Shown: positions 52,191 to 62,354, counted from the first letter of the stretch. The stretch: 64,000 nucleotides of DNA from JBDREC01 sp043820105 [NCBI: Pseudomonadota bacterium] (GCA_043820105.1 JBDREC010000065.1:1-64000); one strand, 5' to 3'. Notes: generated from the letters alone by a model not told the origin. Numbers and translations: made by a program.

Positions 52191-53246
52191 TTATTCGAAT
52201 AAATCAGGAATTGATTGAGTTTCTTTTTGGACATTTTTGGTTTTTTCTTCTGCTTCTTCTGCTTTTAATTCACTTTGACTTTCATCGCTTTTCCAGGGCT
52301 TTGCATAAAAACTTCTTTCAAACATCCTTAAAAATTCAGTCCATTCTTTTTGGTCGACCTTGTCATAAATTTCTTCTTTTAAGCGCACAAGTTTTGCACA
52401 AAAATCATCAGCATAACTTAGCGCAAAGCCTTCAATGGTCATGGGAAGTTTTGGTGAACCAAATTCATATTTGCCATGATGGCTTAAAATAAGGTGTTTA
52501 ACTTGCATGGCAAGTTCTTTTGGAAAAGCTGGTATTTTTGCAATTTTATCATTAATCATTTCAATTGCTATGATTAAATGTCCAATAAGTTTTCCTTCTG
52601 TACTGTAATTAAAGGAATGACAATATTCGAGCTCATCGACCTTTCCACTATCATGCAAAAAAGCGCCTGTTAATAATAAATCTCTATTAATAAAAGAAAA
52701 CTTATCAACAATTACATCACAAAAATCAACGAGTTCCCATGTGTGTTGAGCTAAGCCACCAAGATAGGCATGATGCATAGATGAAGCAGCTGGAGCCACA
52801 CTAAATTTCTTGTAAAATTCTGCATCACCAATAAAAGACATAACAAGTTGTCTTAAATGTTCATTTTCAAAAGCCTGCAGACGCTTGCTTAATTTGAGCA
52901 TTATCATTTCAATATTTTCTTTTGACCTTGGTAAAAAATTAGTTGGGTCAACTGAATCTGGGTCAAGACGAGTTATTCTTTTTGCAATTAATTGAAGTTT
53001 ATCATTAAAAGATTGAACTTTTCCTTCAATTCGAATCACATCATTTTCTAAAAAGAGCTCAAAAAGCATTTCAGCGTTATCCCAAACTTTAACATCAACC
53101 GATCCTGTCCTATCTGTAACATTAACGCTTAAATAGGCTTTGCCATTTTTGGCGGTATAAAGATTTTTCCTTTTAACTAAAAATTCTGAATCTATTGTTT
53201 GATCGATTTGAAAATCTTCTACTAATACATTTTTTTGATTAGACAT
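52191..53246 (-). CDS. YhaM-like 3'-5' exoribonuclease (OB fold plus HD domain)
   Basis: About 351 residues. An N-terminal OB-fold domain (about 1-110: KNGKAYLSVNVTDRTGSVDVK, IEGKVQSFNDKLQLI) precedes an HD phosphohydrolase-type domain. That domain shows MHHAYLGGLAQHTWELV, FLHDSGKVDEL and LILSHHGKYEFGSP. This layout is that of YhaM/CBF1-type exoribonucleases. The C-terminus is an acidic, Glu-rich tail. The ATG at 53246 has AAGGACC upstream; the longer frame to 53330 overlaps the upstream xanthine dehydrogenase gene and is unlikely. Confidence 0.8.
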   Translation of the reverse strand: MSNQKNVLVEDFQIDQTIDSEFLVKRKNLYTAKNGKAYLSVNVTDRTGSVDVKVWDNAEMLFELFLENDVIRIEGKVQSFNDKLQLIAKRITRLDPDSVDPTNFLPRSKENIEMIMLKLSKRLQAFENEHLRQLVMSFIGDAEFYKKFSVAPAASSMHHAYLGGLAQHTWELVDFCDVIVDKFSFINRDLLLTGAFLHDSGKVDELEYCHSFNYSTEGKLIGHLIIAIEMINDKIAKIPAFPKELAMQVKHLILSHHGKYEFGSPKLPMTIEGFALSYADDFCAKLVRLKEEIYDKVDQKEWTEFLRMFERSFYAKPWKSDESQSELKAEEAEEKTKNVQKETQSIPDLFE

Positions 53247-53256
53247 TGTAAGGTCC

Positions 53257-55536
53257 TTATAATTTAAAATATTTGCAAAGAATATCTTCAGGAACAACAG
53301 GAATTTCATCAATTGGTTTATCAATAGCATGACTAACAGCGTTTGCTATAGCGCTAGCTACAGGAATAAATGATGGCTCACCTATTCCCTTGGCTCCATA
53401 TGGCCCAAACTTATCCTTTGTCTCATAAAGTTTAATTTTAATATTTGGCATATCAAGTGAAACTGGAATTAAATAATCAGTGAATGATGGATTAACAATT
53501 CTGCCTTCTTTCATTATTATCTTTTCCATTAGGCCATATCCAACACCATGAGAAATGCCGCCTTCAATTTGACCTTCAACCAAAGTTGGATTAATTGCCT
53601 TTCCAATATCATGAAGAGCATAAATGTTATTAACAGTAACTTTTCCTGTTATTTTTGAAACTTCAACATCAGCAACTAGCAAAGCAAAAGCAAATGAATT
53701 ATAAGCTTCGCCAAGTCCTGTTTCCTTATCAAATTTTTTAAGTGGGGGGAAATACCAGCCATCAGCGAATAAATTCACCCTATCCAAAAAACACTGGTTA
53801 ACAACATCTAAATAAGATAAAATCTTTTTACCTTTAAAAATTATATTACCTTCAATTAAATCAAGCTCCTTTTCTTTTTTACCAGACATTTTAGAAGCAA
53901 CATTTAGAAGTTTCTTTTTAATTTTATTTCCAGCAATCATAAGTGGCTGACCAGACATAATGGTTCCACGAGAAGCAACGGTAGGACCTGAATCAGAAAC
54001 AAGATCTGTTGAAACTGGATGCAGCCTGACCACATCATAAGGAACACCAATAGCCTCTGCTGCCATTTGCTCAGAAACTGTAGTTAATCCTTGGCCCATT
54101 TCAGTAAGACCAACAGAAATATTGACTGAACCATCATAGTCCATCTTAACAGAAGCACCAGATCTATCTAATATTTGACCACCAAAAGCCAGGTTATTAC
54201 CATACATTGCTGAGGCTACACCAATTCCTTTTAATACAGAATTGTTATTTTTATTTAGCTCTTTATAAGCCTCATGTTTTTTCTTAAAGCCAGATAACTT
54301 ATCAGCATCAGCACACATTTCCTTGCATGGAATATTTCCATTAACTTTTTGATTAGTGCAGGTAGTTGATCCACTTTTTATTGAATTAATCTCTCGAAAC
54401 TTTAAGGGATCTATTTCTAAAGCTTTGGCCATTTCATCCATCTGTCTTTCACATGCAAAAGTTACCTGTGGAGCACCAAATCCTCGATATGGACCTGTGA
54501 ACAAATTATTGGTATAAACTGTATATGTATCAACATGCACATTAGGAACAACATAAGGACCAATAGCTGAAACATTTGCTCTTTCAGAAACAACTACACT
54601 CATGCCAACATAGGCTCCAGCATCAGCGATTATCTTAACCCGAGCGCCAGTTATTTTTCCATTTTTTTTAGCAGCGAGTTCATGATAAACAACATAAGGA
54701 TGTCTCTTTGTGGACCACTGAAAATCATCTTCCCTATCTAAAACAATTTTAACAGGTCTTTTTAAAAGCATAGAAGCCATGGCAGCAGCTGCAGCTACCT
54801 CAGACGGATAATCTTCTTTTCCACCAAAGGCACCGCCAGTTACTGATTGAGTAACCTTGATTTCATTCATTGGAATACCAAGAACAAGGCTCACTTGTTT
54901 ACGAATGTAAAACGGACATTGGCAAGAAGCAAAGATCTCTATCCTATTGTTAACAAAACTTGCAACAACACCCTGTGTTTCAAGATAACTATGCTCCTGA
55001 TATGGAGTTTTATATTTGTTTTTTATAATAAGATCCGCATCATCAAAGCACTTATCAACATTACCTTTGCGAACCTTCATGTGATTTATCAGGTTTCCAG
55101 AGGAATGTATTTTTATTTTATTAGAATTTAAACTCTCTTCAGGATCAAAAAGACCAGGTAGTTTTTTGTATTTTACTTTAACTTTTTTAATTGCTTTTAA
55201 AACTGAAGCCTTGTCTTTGCCAACAACCAAGGCAATTCGATCTGAAATTTGGCGAATTCTTTTTTCAACAAATAAGGGTTGATCCTTAACAATTATCCCA
55301 GCATCATTAGCACCTGGAATATCTTTGGCAGTATAAACAGCCTCAATATTCGGATCTTTTAAAGCTTCACTTATATCAAGGTCTAAAATATCAGCGTGGG
55401 CATATTCACTTGTTACAAAATATGCAAATAGCATGTTATCAAGTTTAATATCATCAATAAACTGTGCCTGTCCTGTAACCTTTGCTAAGGCTTCTTTTCT
55501 GACAACAGATTTTCCAACGGAAAATAATTTTTTCAT
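53257..55536 (-). CDS. xanthine dehydrogenase-family molybdopterin-binding subunit
   Basis: 759 residues, the large catalytic subunit of a molybdenum hydroxylase. It has GKSVVRKEALAKVTGQAQFI at the start (aldehyde oxidase/xanthine dehydrogenase a/b hammerhead domain). It continues with VTGGAFGGKEDYPSE, GPYRGFGAPQVTFACE, LTEMGQGLTTV and, near the end, GAKGIGEPSFIPVA with the catalytic Glu. It hydroxylates purines, aldehydes or N-heterocycles; the exact substrate is unclear. It is the last gene of the FAD, 2Fe-2S and molybdenum subunit operon. No cofactor insertion chaperone is seen beside it. Confidence 0.9.
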   Translation of the reverse strand: MKKLFSVGKSVVRKEALAKVTGQAQFIDDIKLDNMLFAYFVTSEYAHADILDLDISEALKDPNIEAVYTAKDIPGANDAGIIVKDQPLFVEKRIRQISDRIALVVGKDKASVLKAIKKVKVKYKKLPGLFDPEESLNSNKIKIHSSGNLINHMKVRKGNVDKCFDDADLIIKNKYKTPYQEHSYLETQGVVASFVNNRIEIFASCQCPFYIRKQVSLVLGIPMNEIKVTQSVTGGAFGGKEDYPSEVAAAAAMASMLLKRPVKIVLDREDDFQWSTKRHPYVVYHELAAKKNGKITGARVKIIADAGAYVGMSVVVSERANVSAIGPYVVPNVHVDTYTVYTNNLFTGPYRGFGAPQVTFACERQMDEMAKALEIDPLKFREINSIKSGSTTCTNQKVNGNIPCKEMCADADKLSGFKKKHEAYKELNKNNNSVLKGIGVASAMYGNNLAFGGQILDRSGASVKMDYDGSVNISVGLTEMGQGLTTVSEQMAAEAIGVPYDVVRLHPVSTDLVSDSGPTVASRGTIMSGQPLMIAGNKIKKKLLNVASKMSGKKEKELDLIEGNIIFKGKKILSYLDVVNQCFLDRVNLFADGWYFPPLKKFDKETGLGEAYNSFAFALLVADVEVSKITGKVTVNNIYALHDIGKAINPTLVEGQIEGGISHGVGYGLMEKIIMKEGRIVNPSFTDYLIPVSLDMPNIKIKLYETKDKFGPYGAKGIGEPSFIPVASAIANAVSHAIDKPIDEIPVVPEDILCKYFKL

Positions 55537-55589
55537 CTAAACTCCAAATTTAAACTGCTTTATTTCATCTCAATACCAGCAACCAGCAT

Positions 55590-56060
55590 CTATATAAGCT
55601 TCTTGGCACTTTTATCAATTGCTTTAACAATTTTTTTATAGCCAGTACATCTGCATAAATTTCCAGAAATAGCTTCTTCAATCTCAGAAATAGTTGGTTT
55701 TTTATTTTGAATAAGCAAGGCCTTGGCTGTTAGAATCATCCCAGGAATACAAAAACCACATTGAACAGCACCCTCTTCTAAAAATGTTGATTGAATTACA
55801 TCAAGTTCATCTTTAGCTATTCCTTCAATTGTAATAATTTCTTTTGATTGTGATGTAGCTGTTAGCATTAAACAAGAATTAACAGCTAAGGAATCTGCAA
55901 TAACAACACAAGCTCCACATTCACCAACTCCACACCCTTCTTTGGTTCCGGTAAGATGCAAACGATTTCTTAAGGTATCAATCAATCTTTCCTGGGGAGT
56001 AACTTCAATTTCATATTTAGTATTATTAATGTTAAGAGTAACTTTAACTAGATCTGGCAT
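55590..56060 (-). CDS. xanthine dehydrogenase-family 2Fe-2S subunit
   Basis: 156 residues. The plant-type ferredoxin motif is GCGVGECGACVV plus the later Cys in NSCLMLTA. The second all-helical 2Fe-2S domain has CGFCIPGM and CRCTGYKKIV. It shuttles electrons from the molybdenum subunit to the FAD subunit. Its start overlaps the end of the FAD-subunit gene by 13 bases, and GGAAGG precedes the ATG, so translation is coupled. Confidence 0.93.
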   Translation of the reverse strand: MPDLVKVTLNINNTKYEIEVTPQERLIDTLRNRLHLTGTKEGCGVGECGACVVIADSLAVNSCLMLTATSQSKEIITIEGIAKDELDVIQSTFLEEGAVQCGFCIPGMILTAKALLIQNKKPTISEIEEAISGNLCRCTGYKKIVKAIDKSAKKLI

Positions 56061-56908
56061 AAAATACCTTCCATGAAATGTCTAAAATAATTATTAACAA
56101 GTTTAGTCTTATAAACAGCTGAACCTCGAACATCATTAATTGGAAAAACAGACTTTAACAATAAGGCCTCTGCTCCACTAATAAGTTCCTTGCTTATTTC
56201 TGATCCCTTTAAATACTTTTCAAGTTCAAAAAGCCTTAGAGGTGTCTTGTATACACAACCAGCTGAAAGCCTTGCTTTGCAAATTTTACCTTTTTTAATA
56301 GAAATTAAAAAGCAAGCATTTGCTACAGCAATAATTTGAGACACGCGAGCTGCGCTTTTATAAAATTGATAAAAGTTAGTTATGCCTTCTTCTTCTTTTA
56401 AAATTGGAAGTTCAAATTCTTCAATAAACTCATCTTGTTTAAGAATGGTCACCTTTGGCCCAGTAAAAATATTTTCCACGTTTTCAAGCCTTGAATCAAA
56501 TGGACCACTGATTTTAGCTTTGGCTTCATATGTTATTAAAGGTAAAATTAAGTCAGCAGCAGGAGAAGCGTTTGCTACATTTCCACCAATTGTTGCTAAA
56601 TTCTGAATAGGAGGAGATCCCAAACTCAAACAAGCATCAACTAATAAAGGAAACTTTTCAATTATCAGCTCAGATTTAGCAAGAGATGAAACAAGGCAGG
56701 TACTTCCAATAACTACTTTAGATTTTTTTTCAGAGATATAATCAAGCTTAAGATTTTCAAGAGAAATCAAGTAGTCAGGATCTAAAAACCCACTCCTAAT
56801 CCCAATCATCAAATCAGTACCACCAGCGATGATTTTTGAATTTACCGAATAATTACTAAGACTTTTAATAAGGTCTTTTTTGTTTTTTGGTATTATTATA
56901 TTTTTCAT
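56048..56908 (-). CDS. xanthine dehydrogenase-family FAD-binding subunit
   Basis: About 286 residues. It shows KIIAGGTDLMIGIRSG (FAD pyrophosphate site), IQNLATIGGNVANASPAADL (second FAD motif) and a C-terminal CO dehydrogenase flavoprotein-type domain (ARLSAGCVYKTPLRLFELE). It passes electrons to NAD+ or another acceptor. ATG at 56908 (M-K-N-I-I-I-P-K) is the sensible start; the frame runs open to 57073 but that part is not protein-like. First gene of the operon. Confidence 0.9.
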   Translation of the reverse strand: MKNIIIPKNKKDLIKSLSNYSVNSKIIAGGTDLMIGIRSGFLDPDYLISLENLKLDYISEKKSKVVIGSTCLVSSLAKSELIIEKFPLLVDACLSLGSPPIQNLATIGGNVANASPAADLILPLITYEAKAKISGPFDSRLENVENIFTGPKVTILKQDEFIEEFELPILKEEEGITNFYQFYKSAARVSQIIAVANACFLISIKKGKICKARLSAGCVYKTPLRLFELEKYLKGSEISKELISGAEALLLKSVFPINDVRGSAVYKTKLVNNYFRHFMEGILCQI

Positions 56909-56987
56909 AGTAAAAAAGGTTAAAACAATATTTATTTCTAAAATCAAGGATTTTGTTAATAATTTACTACCAACAATTAAAATAATC

Positions 56988-57006
56988 CCCCTTGTTCTCT
57001 TGTTCA
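56988..57006. repeat. short GAACAAG word repeat
   Basis: On the minus strand the sequence is GAACAAGAGAACAAGGGGG, an 8-bp word repeated about twice. It resembles the octamer repeat across the tsaB stop at 10901-10940. It lies in the spacer between the divergent FAD subunit gene and rpsU. Confidence 0.35.
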
Positions 57007-57138
57007 AATTCCCGCTTGACTCCCCTTTTTTCCTTTGGTAATAAGCCAAATCGCTTTTAATTATGCAGGGCATAATTGAAATATAATTGGCAAGTTATTT
57101 TTTATTTTTAATTACTTATGTAAAGGACGGTGATCTAA

Positions 57139-57345
57139 TTGCCAGGAATTAAAATTAGAGAAGGCGAACACTTTGAAACTGCTATTAACAGATTCAAAAA
57201 ACAGTGTGAAAAAGCAGGAGTTATCTCCGAAGTTAGACGAAGAGGGCACTATGAAAAGCCCTGTATTAAGAGAAAAAGAAAATCCTTGGCAGCAAGGAAG
57301 AGGATTGTAAAAGCATTTGTAAGAGCAACTAGAGCAAGTAGATGA
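57139..57345 (+). CDS. rpsU: 30S ribosomal protein S21
   Basis: 68 residues: [40 protein letters not shown], then a basic tail. It is the full length expected and binds the 16S rRNA 3' region of the 30S subunit. The start is TTG at 57139 behind AAAGGACGGTGAT. Possible promoters upstream are TTGACT-17-TAATAA (57016-57044) or a TATAAT at 57082. It is the first gene of the macromolecular synthesis operon with dnaG and rpoD. Confidence 0.93.
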   Translation: MPGIKIREGEHFETAINRFKKQCEKAGVISEVRRRGHYEKPCIKRKRKSLAARKRIVKAFVRATRASR

Positions 57346-57346
57346 T

Positions 57347-59092
57347 TTGGCATCAATAATATCTAAAGAATCAATAAACGAAATCTTGTCGAGAGCCGAC
57401 ATTATTGACATCATGTCTTCCCATGTTACTTTAAAAAGAAGCGGGAAGCAATGGATGGGTTTGTGTCCTTTTCACGAAGAAGATACCCCTTCATTTTCAG
57501 TTAATAACGAAAAAAACGTTTATTATTGCTTTGGATGTGCTGCCTCTGGCAATGTTTTTACCTTTTTACAAAAAGTAGAAGGCCTAACATTTGCAGAAGC
57601 AGTTGAGCAAATAGCATCTAGATACACTATTCCTCTTAAGTATGAGCAGGGTTCAACGAAAAGTGATTTTTCTAAAAAAGAAAAATATTATAAAATCAAT
57701 GAACTCTGCCTATCTCTTTTTAGAAAAAATCTGTTTTCTGAAAGAGGCAAAAAATGCCTGGATTATCTACACAAACGAAATCTGAATATTGATAAAATCA
57801 ATGATTTCAAGCTTGGATTTGCCCCTTATAGGAGTGAAGAATTCTTCAAAGCCTTTAATCAAAATCATGTAGATGTAAAAGATGCAATTGACCTGGGAAT
57901 CTTATCAAGCAGCAAAAATATTAGATTCGCTGGACGTTTAATATTCCCCATTTTTGACAATAATAATAATTTATGCGGCTTTGGTTCACGCTCCCTGGGC
58001 GAAGAAATGCCAAAGTACATTAACTCAAGTGAATCTGATGTATATAAAAAGAGCTACCTTGCCTATGGTTTAAATTGGTCCAAAGAAAGTATTAGACAAA
58101 ATGATCTTTGCATTGTTGTTGAAGGTTATTTTGATTTTATTACATTATTTGCAGCGGGCATTACAAATGTTGTTGCTTGCTCTGGAACAAGTCTCACTAT
58201 TGGTCAACTAAGGCTCATTAAAAGATTTACAAATAATGTAGTCTTTTTATTTGATTCAGATAATGCAGGACAAAAGGCTAGCCTTAGAGCCCTGCCACTT
58301 TGTTTTGAGGCAGGAATGAATTCCTATGTATGCAATCTTCCCACAGGATCTGATCCAGACGATTTTATTAGTCAATTTGGAACCCAAAAACTAAATGAAA
58401 GCATAAATAACAAGCAATACCTGCTTGAATATTTCATCAATACTAAATTAAAAGATGATAAATCTCCTAATTTTGTGGCAAATCTTGCAAAAGAACTAGC
58501 AGAAATAATTAGAAAATTAGACAACCCTGTTGAGCAAGAACTTGTTTCAAAACAGGTGAGTAAATATTTGCACATATCAAAAGAATCAATGTTGGAATTA
58601 GTAAGAAACAATTTCCATCAAACCATAAAAAATACTAATATACAACCCATGCCACTACCCAAAACCTTTCCAGCAGATGAAACTTTAATACTTAAGTTAT
58701 TATTTTCAGATAATAATTTTATTGATAAAATAAAAAATACAAATATTCTTGATAAGTTTTCTACAGAAGTCTACAAAAAGCTTGCATTTAAATATATAGA
58801 TGTTTTTAATACTGAACAAATTGAATTAAGTGCATCCTATTTTTTAGAATATTGTGAAAATCCTGGTGAAAAAGAAATTTTTGCAAAAATAATAACGGAT
58901 TTAGGAAATATTGAGTCAGCGGACAAAGATAAAATTCTTTCTGACTGTATTTTAAAATTAAACAAGAAATCTATTGATTTTAATTGCAGAAAGATTTCTG
59001 GCCAAATAAAGGAAGCTGAATTAAATAAAGACTTTGGAAAAGTTAAAGAATTATTAATTTTGAAAAATAAATTAGCAAAGGAAAATACCTGA
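57347..59092 (+). CDS. dnaG: DNA primase
   Basis: 581 residues. The CHC2 zinc finger is [13 protein letters not shown] plus [10 protein letters not shown] (about 40-65). The TOPRIM catalytic core shows [33 protein letters not shown] and the acidic DPDD. A C-terminal helicase-binding part follows. It makes RNA primers at the replication fork. It starts with TTG at 57347, one base after the rpsU stop region, and its stop overlaps the rpoD start (TGATG). Confidence 0.95.
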   Translation: MASIISKESINEILSRADIIDIMSSHVTLKRSGKQWMGLCPFHEEDTPSFSVNNEKNVYYCFGCAASGNVFTFLQKVEGLTFAEAVEQIASRYTIPLKYEQGSTKSDFSKKEKYYKINELCLSLFRKNLFSERGKKCLDYLHKRNLNIDKINDFKLGFAPYRSEEFFKAFNQNHVDVKDAIDLGILSSSKNIRFAGRLIFPIFDNNNNLCGFGSRSLGEEMPKYINSSESDVYKKSYLAYGLNWSKESIRQNDLCIVVEGYFDFITLFAAGITNVVACSGTSLTIGQLRLIKRFTNNVVFLFDSDNAGQKASLRALPLCFEAGMNSYVCNLPTGSDPDDFISQFGTQKLNESINNKQYLLEYFINTKLKDDKSPNFVANLAKELAEIIRKLDNPVEQELVSKQVSKYLHISKESMLELVRNNFHQTIKNTNIQPMPLPKTFPADETLILKLLFSDNNFIDKIKNTNILDKFSTEVYKKLAFKYIDVFNTEQIELSASYFLEYCENPGEKEIFAKIITDLGNIESADKDKILSDCILKLNKKSIDFNCRKISGQIKEAELNKDFGKVKELLILKNKLAKENT

Positions 59093-60864
59093 TGCCCAAG
59101 AAGATTAGTACTCAAAAACTAAAATCTATTAAAAAGCTCATTACTTTGGGAAGGCAAAAAGGATTTCTAACTTTCGAAGAAATAGATGAAATTCTTCCAC
59201 AGGACGTATCAAACCCCGAAGAAATCGATGAGATAATGATCGCCTTTGCAAGTCTAAACATTGACCTTATTGATCAATCCCAGGAAGATGATGTCATTGG
59301 CAAAGATATTCTTGATGAAATTACTTCCGATTCTGATGACGACGATGAAGAGGAAGCTGAAGCTACTCCAGTAGGCAGATCAAATGATCCTGTTAGAATG
59401 TATTTAAGAAAAATGGGATCTGTTTCACTTCTCACAAGAGAAGGTGAAGTCGAAATTGCAAAAAGAATTGAACGTGGCGAAAATGAAGTTTTAGATATCC
59501 TATTAAAATCAAATATTGGAATAAATGAGATTGTTAAGATTTCTGATTTGCTAGGCAGAGATGTTATCAGAGTTAAGGATGTTGTAAGAGGCATTGATGA
59601 AGAAGATATTGATTACGATCAAGAAGCATTAAGAGAAAAAATAATTACTTCTGTTGATGAAATCGCGAAAATCAATATTCATAATCAAAAACATCTTGAA
59701 AAACTCAGAGACCCAAAAACATCTATTACTCATGCTAAAAATCATAAACTTAAAGTTGATGAAAACCAGAAGCAAATGTTTAGCATATTGAAAGACCTCA
59801 ACTTAAACAGAAAACAAATTTCCAATATTTCTGAAAAATTCAAAGAATTAATAAGTGAAATAGAATCTTTTGATTTCAAAATAAGGTCTTGCATAAAACA
59901 ATCTGGATGTGAATCGTACAAAGACCTCAAAGAAGTTGTAAAGGAAGCAGTTAAAGACAAGGCTTATGCAAAAAAGATTGAAAAGAAACTTCAACTTCCT
60001 ATTCAGAAATTAAAAGAACTTTCAAAAATCGTTTCATCTTCAAAAAAGGATATCAAAGAACTTGAGAAGATGTCAGACCAATCTTTTGCTGAACTAAAAG
60101 ACACTTATATTAGGATAAAAAATGGCGAGCTAATGACAGAAAAAGCTAAATCTGAGCTCGTTGAAGCTAACCTAAGGTTAGTTGTTAGTATTGCTAAAAA
60201 GTATACAAACCGTGGTCTTCAGTTTCTTGACTTAATCCAAGAAGGTAATATTGGTCTTATGAAGGCTGTTGATAAATTTGAATATAAGAGAGGTTATAAG
60301 TTTTCAACATATGCAACCTGGTGGATTAGGCAGGCTATTACAAGGGCTATTGCTGACCAGGCAAGGACTATTCGTATTCCTGTTCATATGATTGAAACTA
60401 TAAATAAACTCATTAGAACCTCAAGACAACTTGTGCAGGAAATTGGAAGAGAACCAACACCAGAAGAAATCAGCGATAGAATGGAACTTCCAGTTGATAA
60501 AGTTAGAAAAGTATTAAAAATTGCAAAAGAACCAATTTCTCTTGAAACACCCATTGGTGAAGAAGAAGATAGTCATCTTGGAGATTTTATTGAAGATAAA
60601 CAAATATTATCACCATCTGATGCGATTATTAATACTAATCTATCTGAGCAAACAAGAAAAGTTTTATCAACATTAACTCCTAGAGAAGAAAAAGTTCTAA
60701 GAATGAGGTTTGGCATTGGTGAAAAATCTGACCATACACTTGAAGAAGTTGGTCAGGACTTTGAAGTTACAAGAGAAAGAATTAGACAGATTGAGGCTAA
60801 AGCTCTTAGAAAACTTAGACATCCATCCAGGAGCAAGAAGCTTAAAAGTTTTGTGGAGAATTAG
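59092..60864 (+). CDS. rpoD: RNA polymerase primary sigma factor RpoD
   Basis: 590 residues. Region 1.1 at the N-terminus ([19 protein letters not shown]) is followed by an acidic linker, then region 1.2 ([20 protein letters not shown]). A non-conserved insert (about 140-310) precedes region 2 ([22 protein letters not shown] and [18 protein letters not shown]), region 3 ([14 protein letters not shown]), and region 4 ([44 protein letters not shown]). All core and -10/-35 recognition regions are intact. ATG at 59092 overlaps the dnaG stop. Confidence 0.95.
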   Translation: MPKKISTQKLKSIKKLITLGRQKGFLTFEEIDEILPQDVSNPEEIDEIMIAFASLNIDLIDQSQEDDVIGKDILDEITSDSDDDDEEEAEATPVGRSNDPVRMYLRKMGSVSLLTREGEVEIAKRIERGENEVLDILLKSNIGINEIVKISDLLGRDVIRVKDVVRGIDEEDIDYDQEALREKIITSVDEIAKINIHNQKHLEKLRDPKTSITHAKNHKLKVDENQKQMFSILKDLNLNRKQISNISEKFKELISEIESFDFKIRSCIKQSGCESYKDLKEVVKEAVKDKAYAKKIEKKLQLPIQKLKELSKIVSSSKKDIKELEKMSDQSFAELKDTYIRIKNGELMTEKAKSELVEANLRLVVSIAKKYTNRGLQFLDLIQEGNIGLMKAVDKFEYKRGYKFSTYATWWIRQAITRAIADQARTIRIPVHMIETINKLIRTSRQLVQEIGREPTPEEISDRMELPVDKVRKVLKIAKEPISLETPIGEEEDSHLGDFIEDKQILSPSDAIINTNLSEQTRKVLSTLTPREEKVLRMRFGIGEKSDHTLEEVGQDFEVTRERIRQIEAKALRKLRHPSRSKKLKSFVEN

Positions 60865-60883
60865 CTTGTAGCTTGTAGATCTT
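60863..60883. repeat. heptamer-word repeat at the rpoD stop
   Basis: AGCTTGT-AGCTTGT-AGATCTT begins inside the rpoD TAG stop codon. Two exact 7-bp copies plus one degenerate copy. Same 7-bp periodicity as the repeats at 23904 and 61895. Confidence 0.55.
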
Positions 60884-60991
60884 GGAAAATAAAATAATAT
60901 TTTTAAAATAAAAACTTGATTTTAAAATAAAATCAATTAGAAACAGCAAACAGAACTAGACCAAGAACTAGTCCTAACGTAGTTCTATCTA

Positions 60992-61064
60992 GGGCCCATA
61001 GCTCAGTTGGCAGAGCCATCGGCTCATAACCGATAGGTCCCCCGTTCAAATCGGGGTGGGCCCA
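60992..61064 (+). tRNA. tRNA-Met (CAU)
   Basis: Plus-strand cloverleaf. Acceptor GGGCCCA pairs with TGGGCCC, with A discriminator. The D-arm is GCTCAGTTGGCAGAGC. The anticodon arm ATCGG-CTCATAA-CCGAT gives anticodon CAT, and the T-arm is CCCCGTTCAAATCGGGG. The paired acceptor top (G1-C72) argues against the initiator. An elongator Met or a lysidine-modified Ile tRNA are both possible; Met is preferred. CCA is not encoded. Confidence 0.9.
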
Positions 61065-61126
61065 TTCATTCGCGTGCAGCGAAGTTTGCGTATTTTAGTA
61101 TAGTGTTTCTCAACTTATTCATTTTA

Positions 61127-61161
61127 GCTGTACGCTATACGCTGTACTATATGCGCTATTA
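61127..61161. repeat. heptamer-word repeat upstream of the zinc-ribbon gene
   Basis: GCTGTAC-GCTATAC-GCTGTAC-TATATGC-GCTATTA parses in 7-bp words. A partly complementary left arm lies at about 61087-61104 (GCGTATTTTAGTATAGTG), so a hairpin can form in the leader just before the TTG start at 61176. Confidence 0.55.
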
Positions 61162-61175
61162 GAAGGGACTTCGTT

Positions 61176-61886
61176 TTGTTTAATGATATAAAACTCTTAG
61201 AAAAGCTCGAAGTTTATGATCAAAATATCGTAGACCTTGAAAAAAAAATTAATGACAATTTCTCATTAAAAGAAAAACTTGAACAAGAAACATTATCCGT
61301 TTGTACTAACCTTAATCAAATCCAAGCAAATTATGACGAAAAGCTAAAAGCAAGTAAAAGTTTTGAGCAAAAAATTGCCTTTGAAGATGACAGAATCAAT
61401 CAAAGTCAGAAAAAATCAACCCTTGTTAAATCAACAAATGAATATCATAAAATACTCAAAGAAATCGCATCAAGAAAGCAAATCAAGACTGACCTGGAAG
61501 AACAGCTTCTAGAACTAATGACAGAAATAGAAAGCATAGAAAATAATTTAAATGATACAAAAGAACTTTCTGAAAAGAAAAGTTCCGAGCTTGCTTTAGT
61601 AAAAGAAAAAATAGAAGAAAACCTTGATAACTGGAAATCAAAAATAGAGGATATTAAGGTCACTAGAGATGATGTTAGAAAAAATGTTGAACCTATCATT
61701 CTAAACCAATATACATTATTAAAAAACAATTCTATAGAAATGGCTATTGTTAATGTAGTAAATGGTGTTTGTCAGGGATGCTTTATGCAGTTACCTCCAC
61801 AGCTTTTTAATCAGCTTCAAAGGCAAGATCAGTTTTATCAATGCCCTACTTGTCAGAGGATAATTTATTTCAAGAAGCCGGAATAA
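61176..61886 (+). CDS. C4 zinc-ribbon coiled-coil protein (DUF164 family)
   Basis: 236 residues. A long antiparallel coiled coil (about 1-170, rich in Glu, Lys and Leu) is followed by a C-terminal zinc ribbon with CQGCFMQLPPQ and YQCPTCQRIIYF. Members are common beside core information-processing genes and are thought to bind nucleic acid; a precise role is not established. The TTG at 61176 follows AGAAGGGAC. It is about 110 bp past tRNA-Met. Confidence 0.85.
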   Translation: MFNDIKLLEKLEVYDQNIVDLEKKINDNFSLKEKLEQETLSVCTNLNQIQANYDEKLKASKSFEQKIAFEDDRINQSQKKSTLVKSTNEYHKILKEIASRKQIKTDLEEQLLELMTEIESIENNLNDTKELSEKKSSELALVKEKIEENLDNWKSKIEDIKVTRDDVRKNVEPIILNQYTLLKNNSIEMAIVNVVNGVCQGCFMQLPPQLFNQLQRQDQFYQCPTCQRIIYFKKPE

Positions 61887-61894
61887 GTCTGTTT

Positions 61895-61922
61895 GAGATT
61901 AGGAGTTAGAGATTATAGATTA
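61895..61922. repeat. heptamer-word repeat behind the zinc-ribbon gene
   Basis: GAGATTA-GGAGTTA-GAGATTA-TAGATTA, four 7-bp words starting nine bases past the stop codon at 61886. Confidence 0.6.
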
Positions 61923-62097
61923 TAACAATACCATAAAAATACTATTATTAACATAAGTTTCTTCAAATTTTGCCTCTTTCTTTAAGCCTCGTTAAATACA
62001 ACTTATTCGGAACAAAGTTAAACAGATCGTTCGCTCCAGTTTTGATTTGTGACAGAATTCTTATGATAAATAGAAGTATCTTGTCCAAATCACAATC

Positions 62098-62118
62098 TTA
62101 CCACTTACCACTTAACAA
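62098..62118. repeat. heptamer-word repeat, same word as at 23959
   Basis: CTTACCA-CTTACCA-CTTAACA. The word CTTACCA is the same heptamer as in the right arm of the hairpin at 23952-23986, about 38 kb away. Confidence 0.5.
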
Positions 62119-62312
62119 CAAAAAATGGCACCACAAATGCCATATTGACACCATGTAAATCCATTTAGGACAAAAGGCATTATCGTTTATTATCTTTTAT
62201 TTCAAGGCATTACAGGGTGTTAAATCCAAAAAATAACTTGGCATAGATCTTGATATATAAGCAATATTGAAAAACGCGTGCGAGTTCATAAGAGGCACTC
62301 CCAACCCCTATG

Positions 62313-62354
62313 GATTTCTGCTCTTAGCAAACCTAGGAGCAGAAATCTTTTTTT
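62313..62354 (+). terminator. rho-independent terminator
   Basis: GATTTCTGCTC (62313-62323) and GAGCAGAAATC (62337-62347) form a perfect 11-bp stem, followed by seven T. The nearest gene upstream ends at 61886, more than 400 bp away, so it may end an unseen small RNA or a long 3' untranslated region. Confidence 0.85.

Noticed and set aside
60964-60986. AGAACTA-N9-TAGTTCT dyad just before tRNA-Met as an operator or attachment site
   Set aside because: A 7-bp-arm dyad alone is weak evidence in AT-rich DNA, and no integrase or duplicated tRNA end lies nearby.
61970-62158. 62-codon frame in the spacer behind the zinc-ribbon gene
   Set aside because: No ribosome binding site, composition like non-coding DNA, and it includes a heptamer repeat block.
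62239-62256. TTGGCATAGATCTTGATA as a sigma-54 promoter for a small RNA
   Set aside because: It has TTGGCA, but the partner is GA rather than the invariant GC at ten bases, so it fails the rule that the 19175 and 19002 sites meet.
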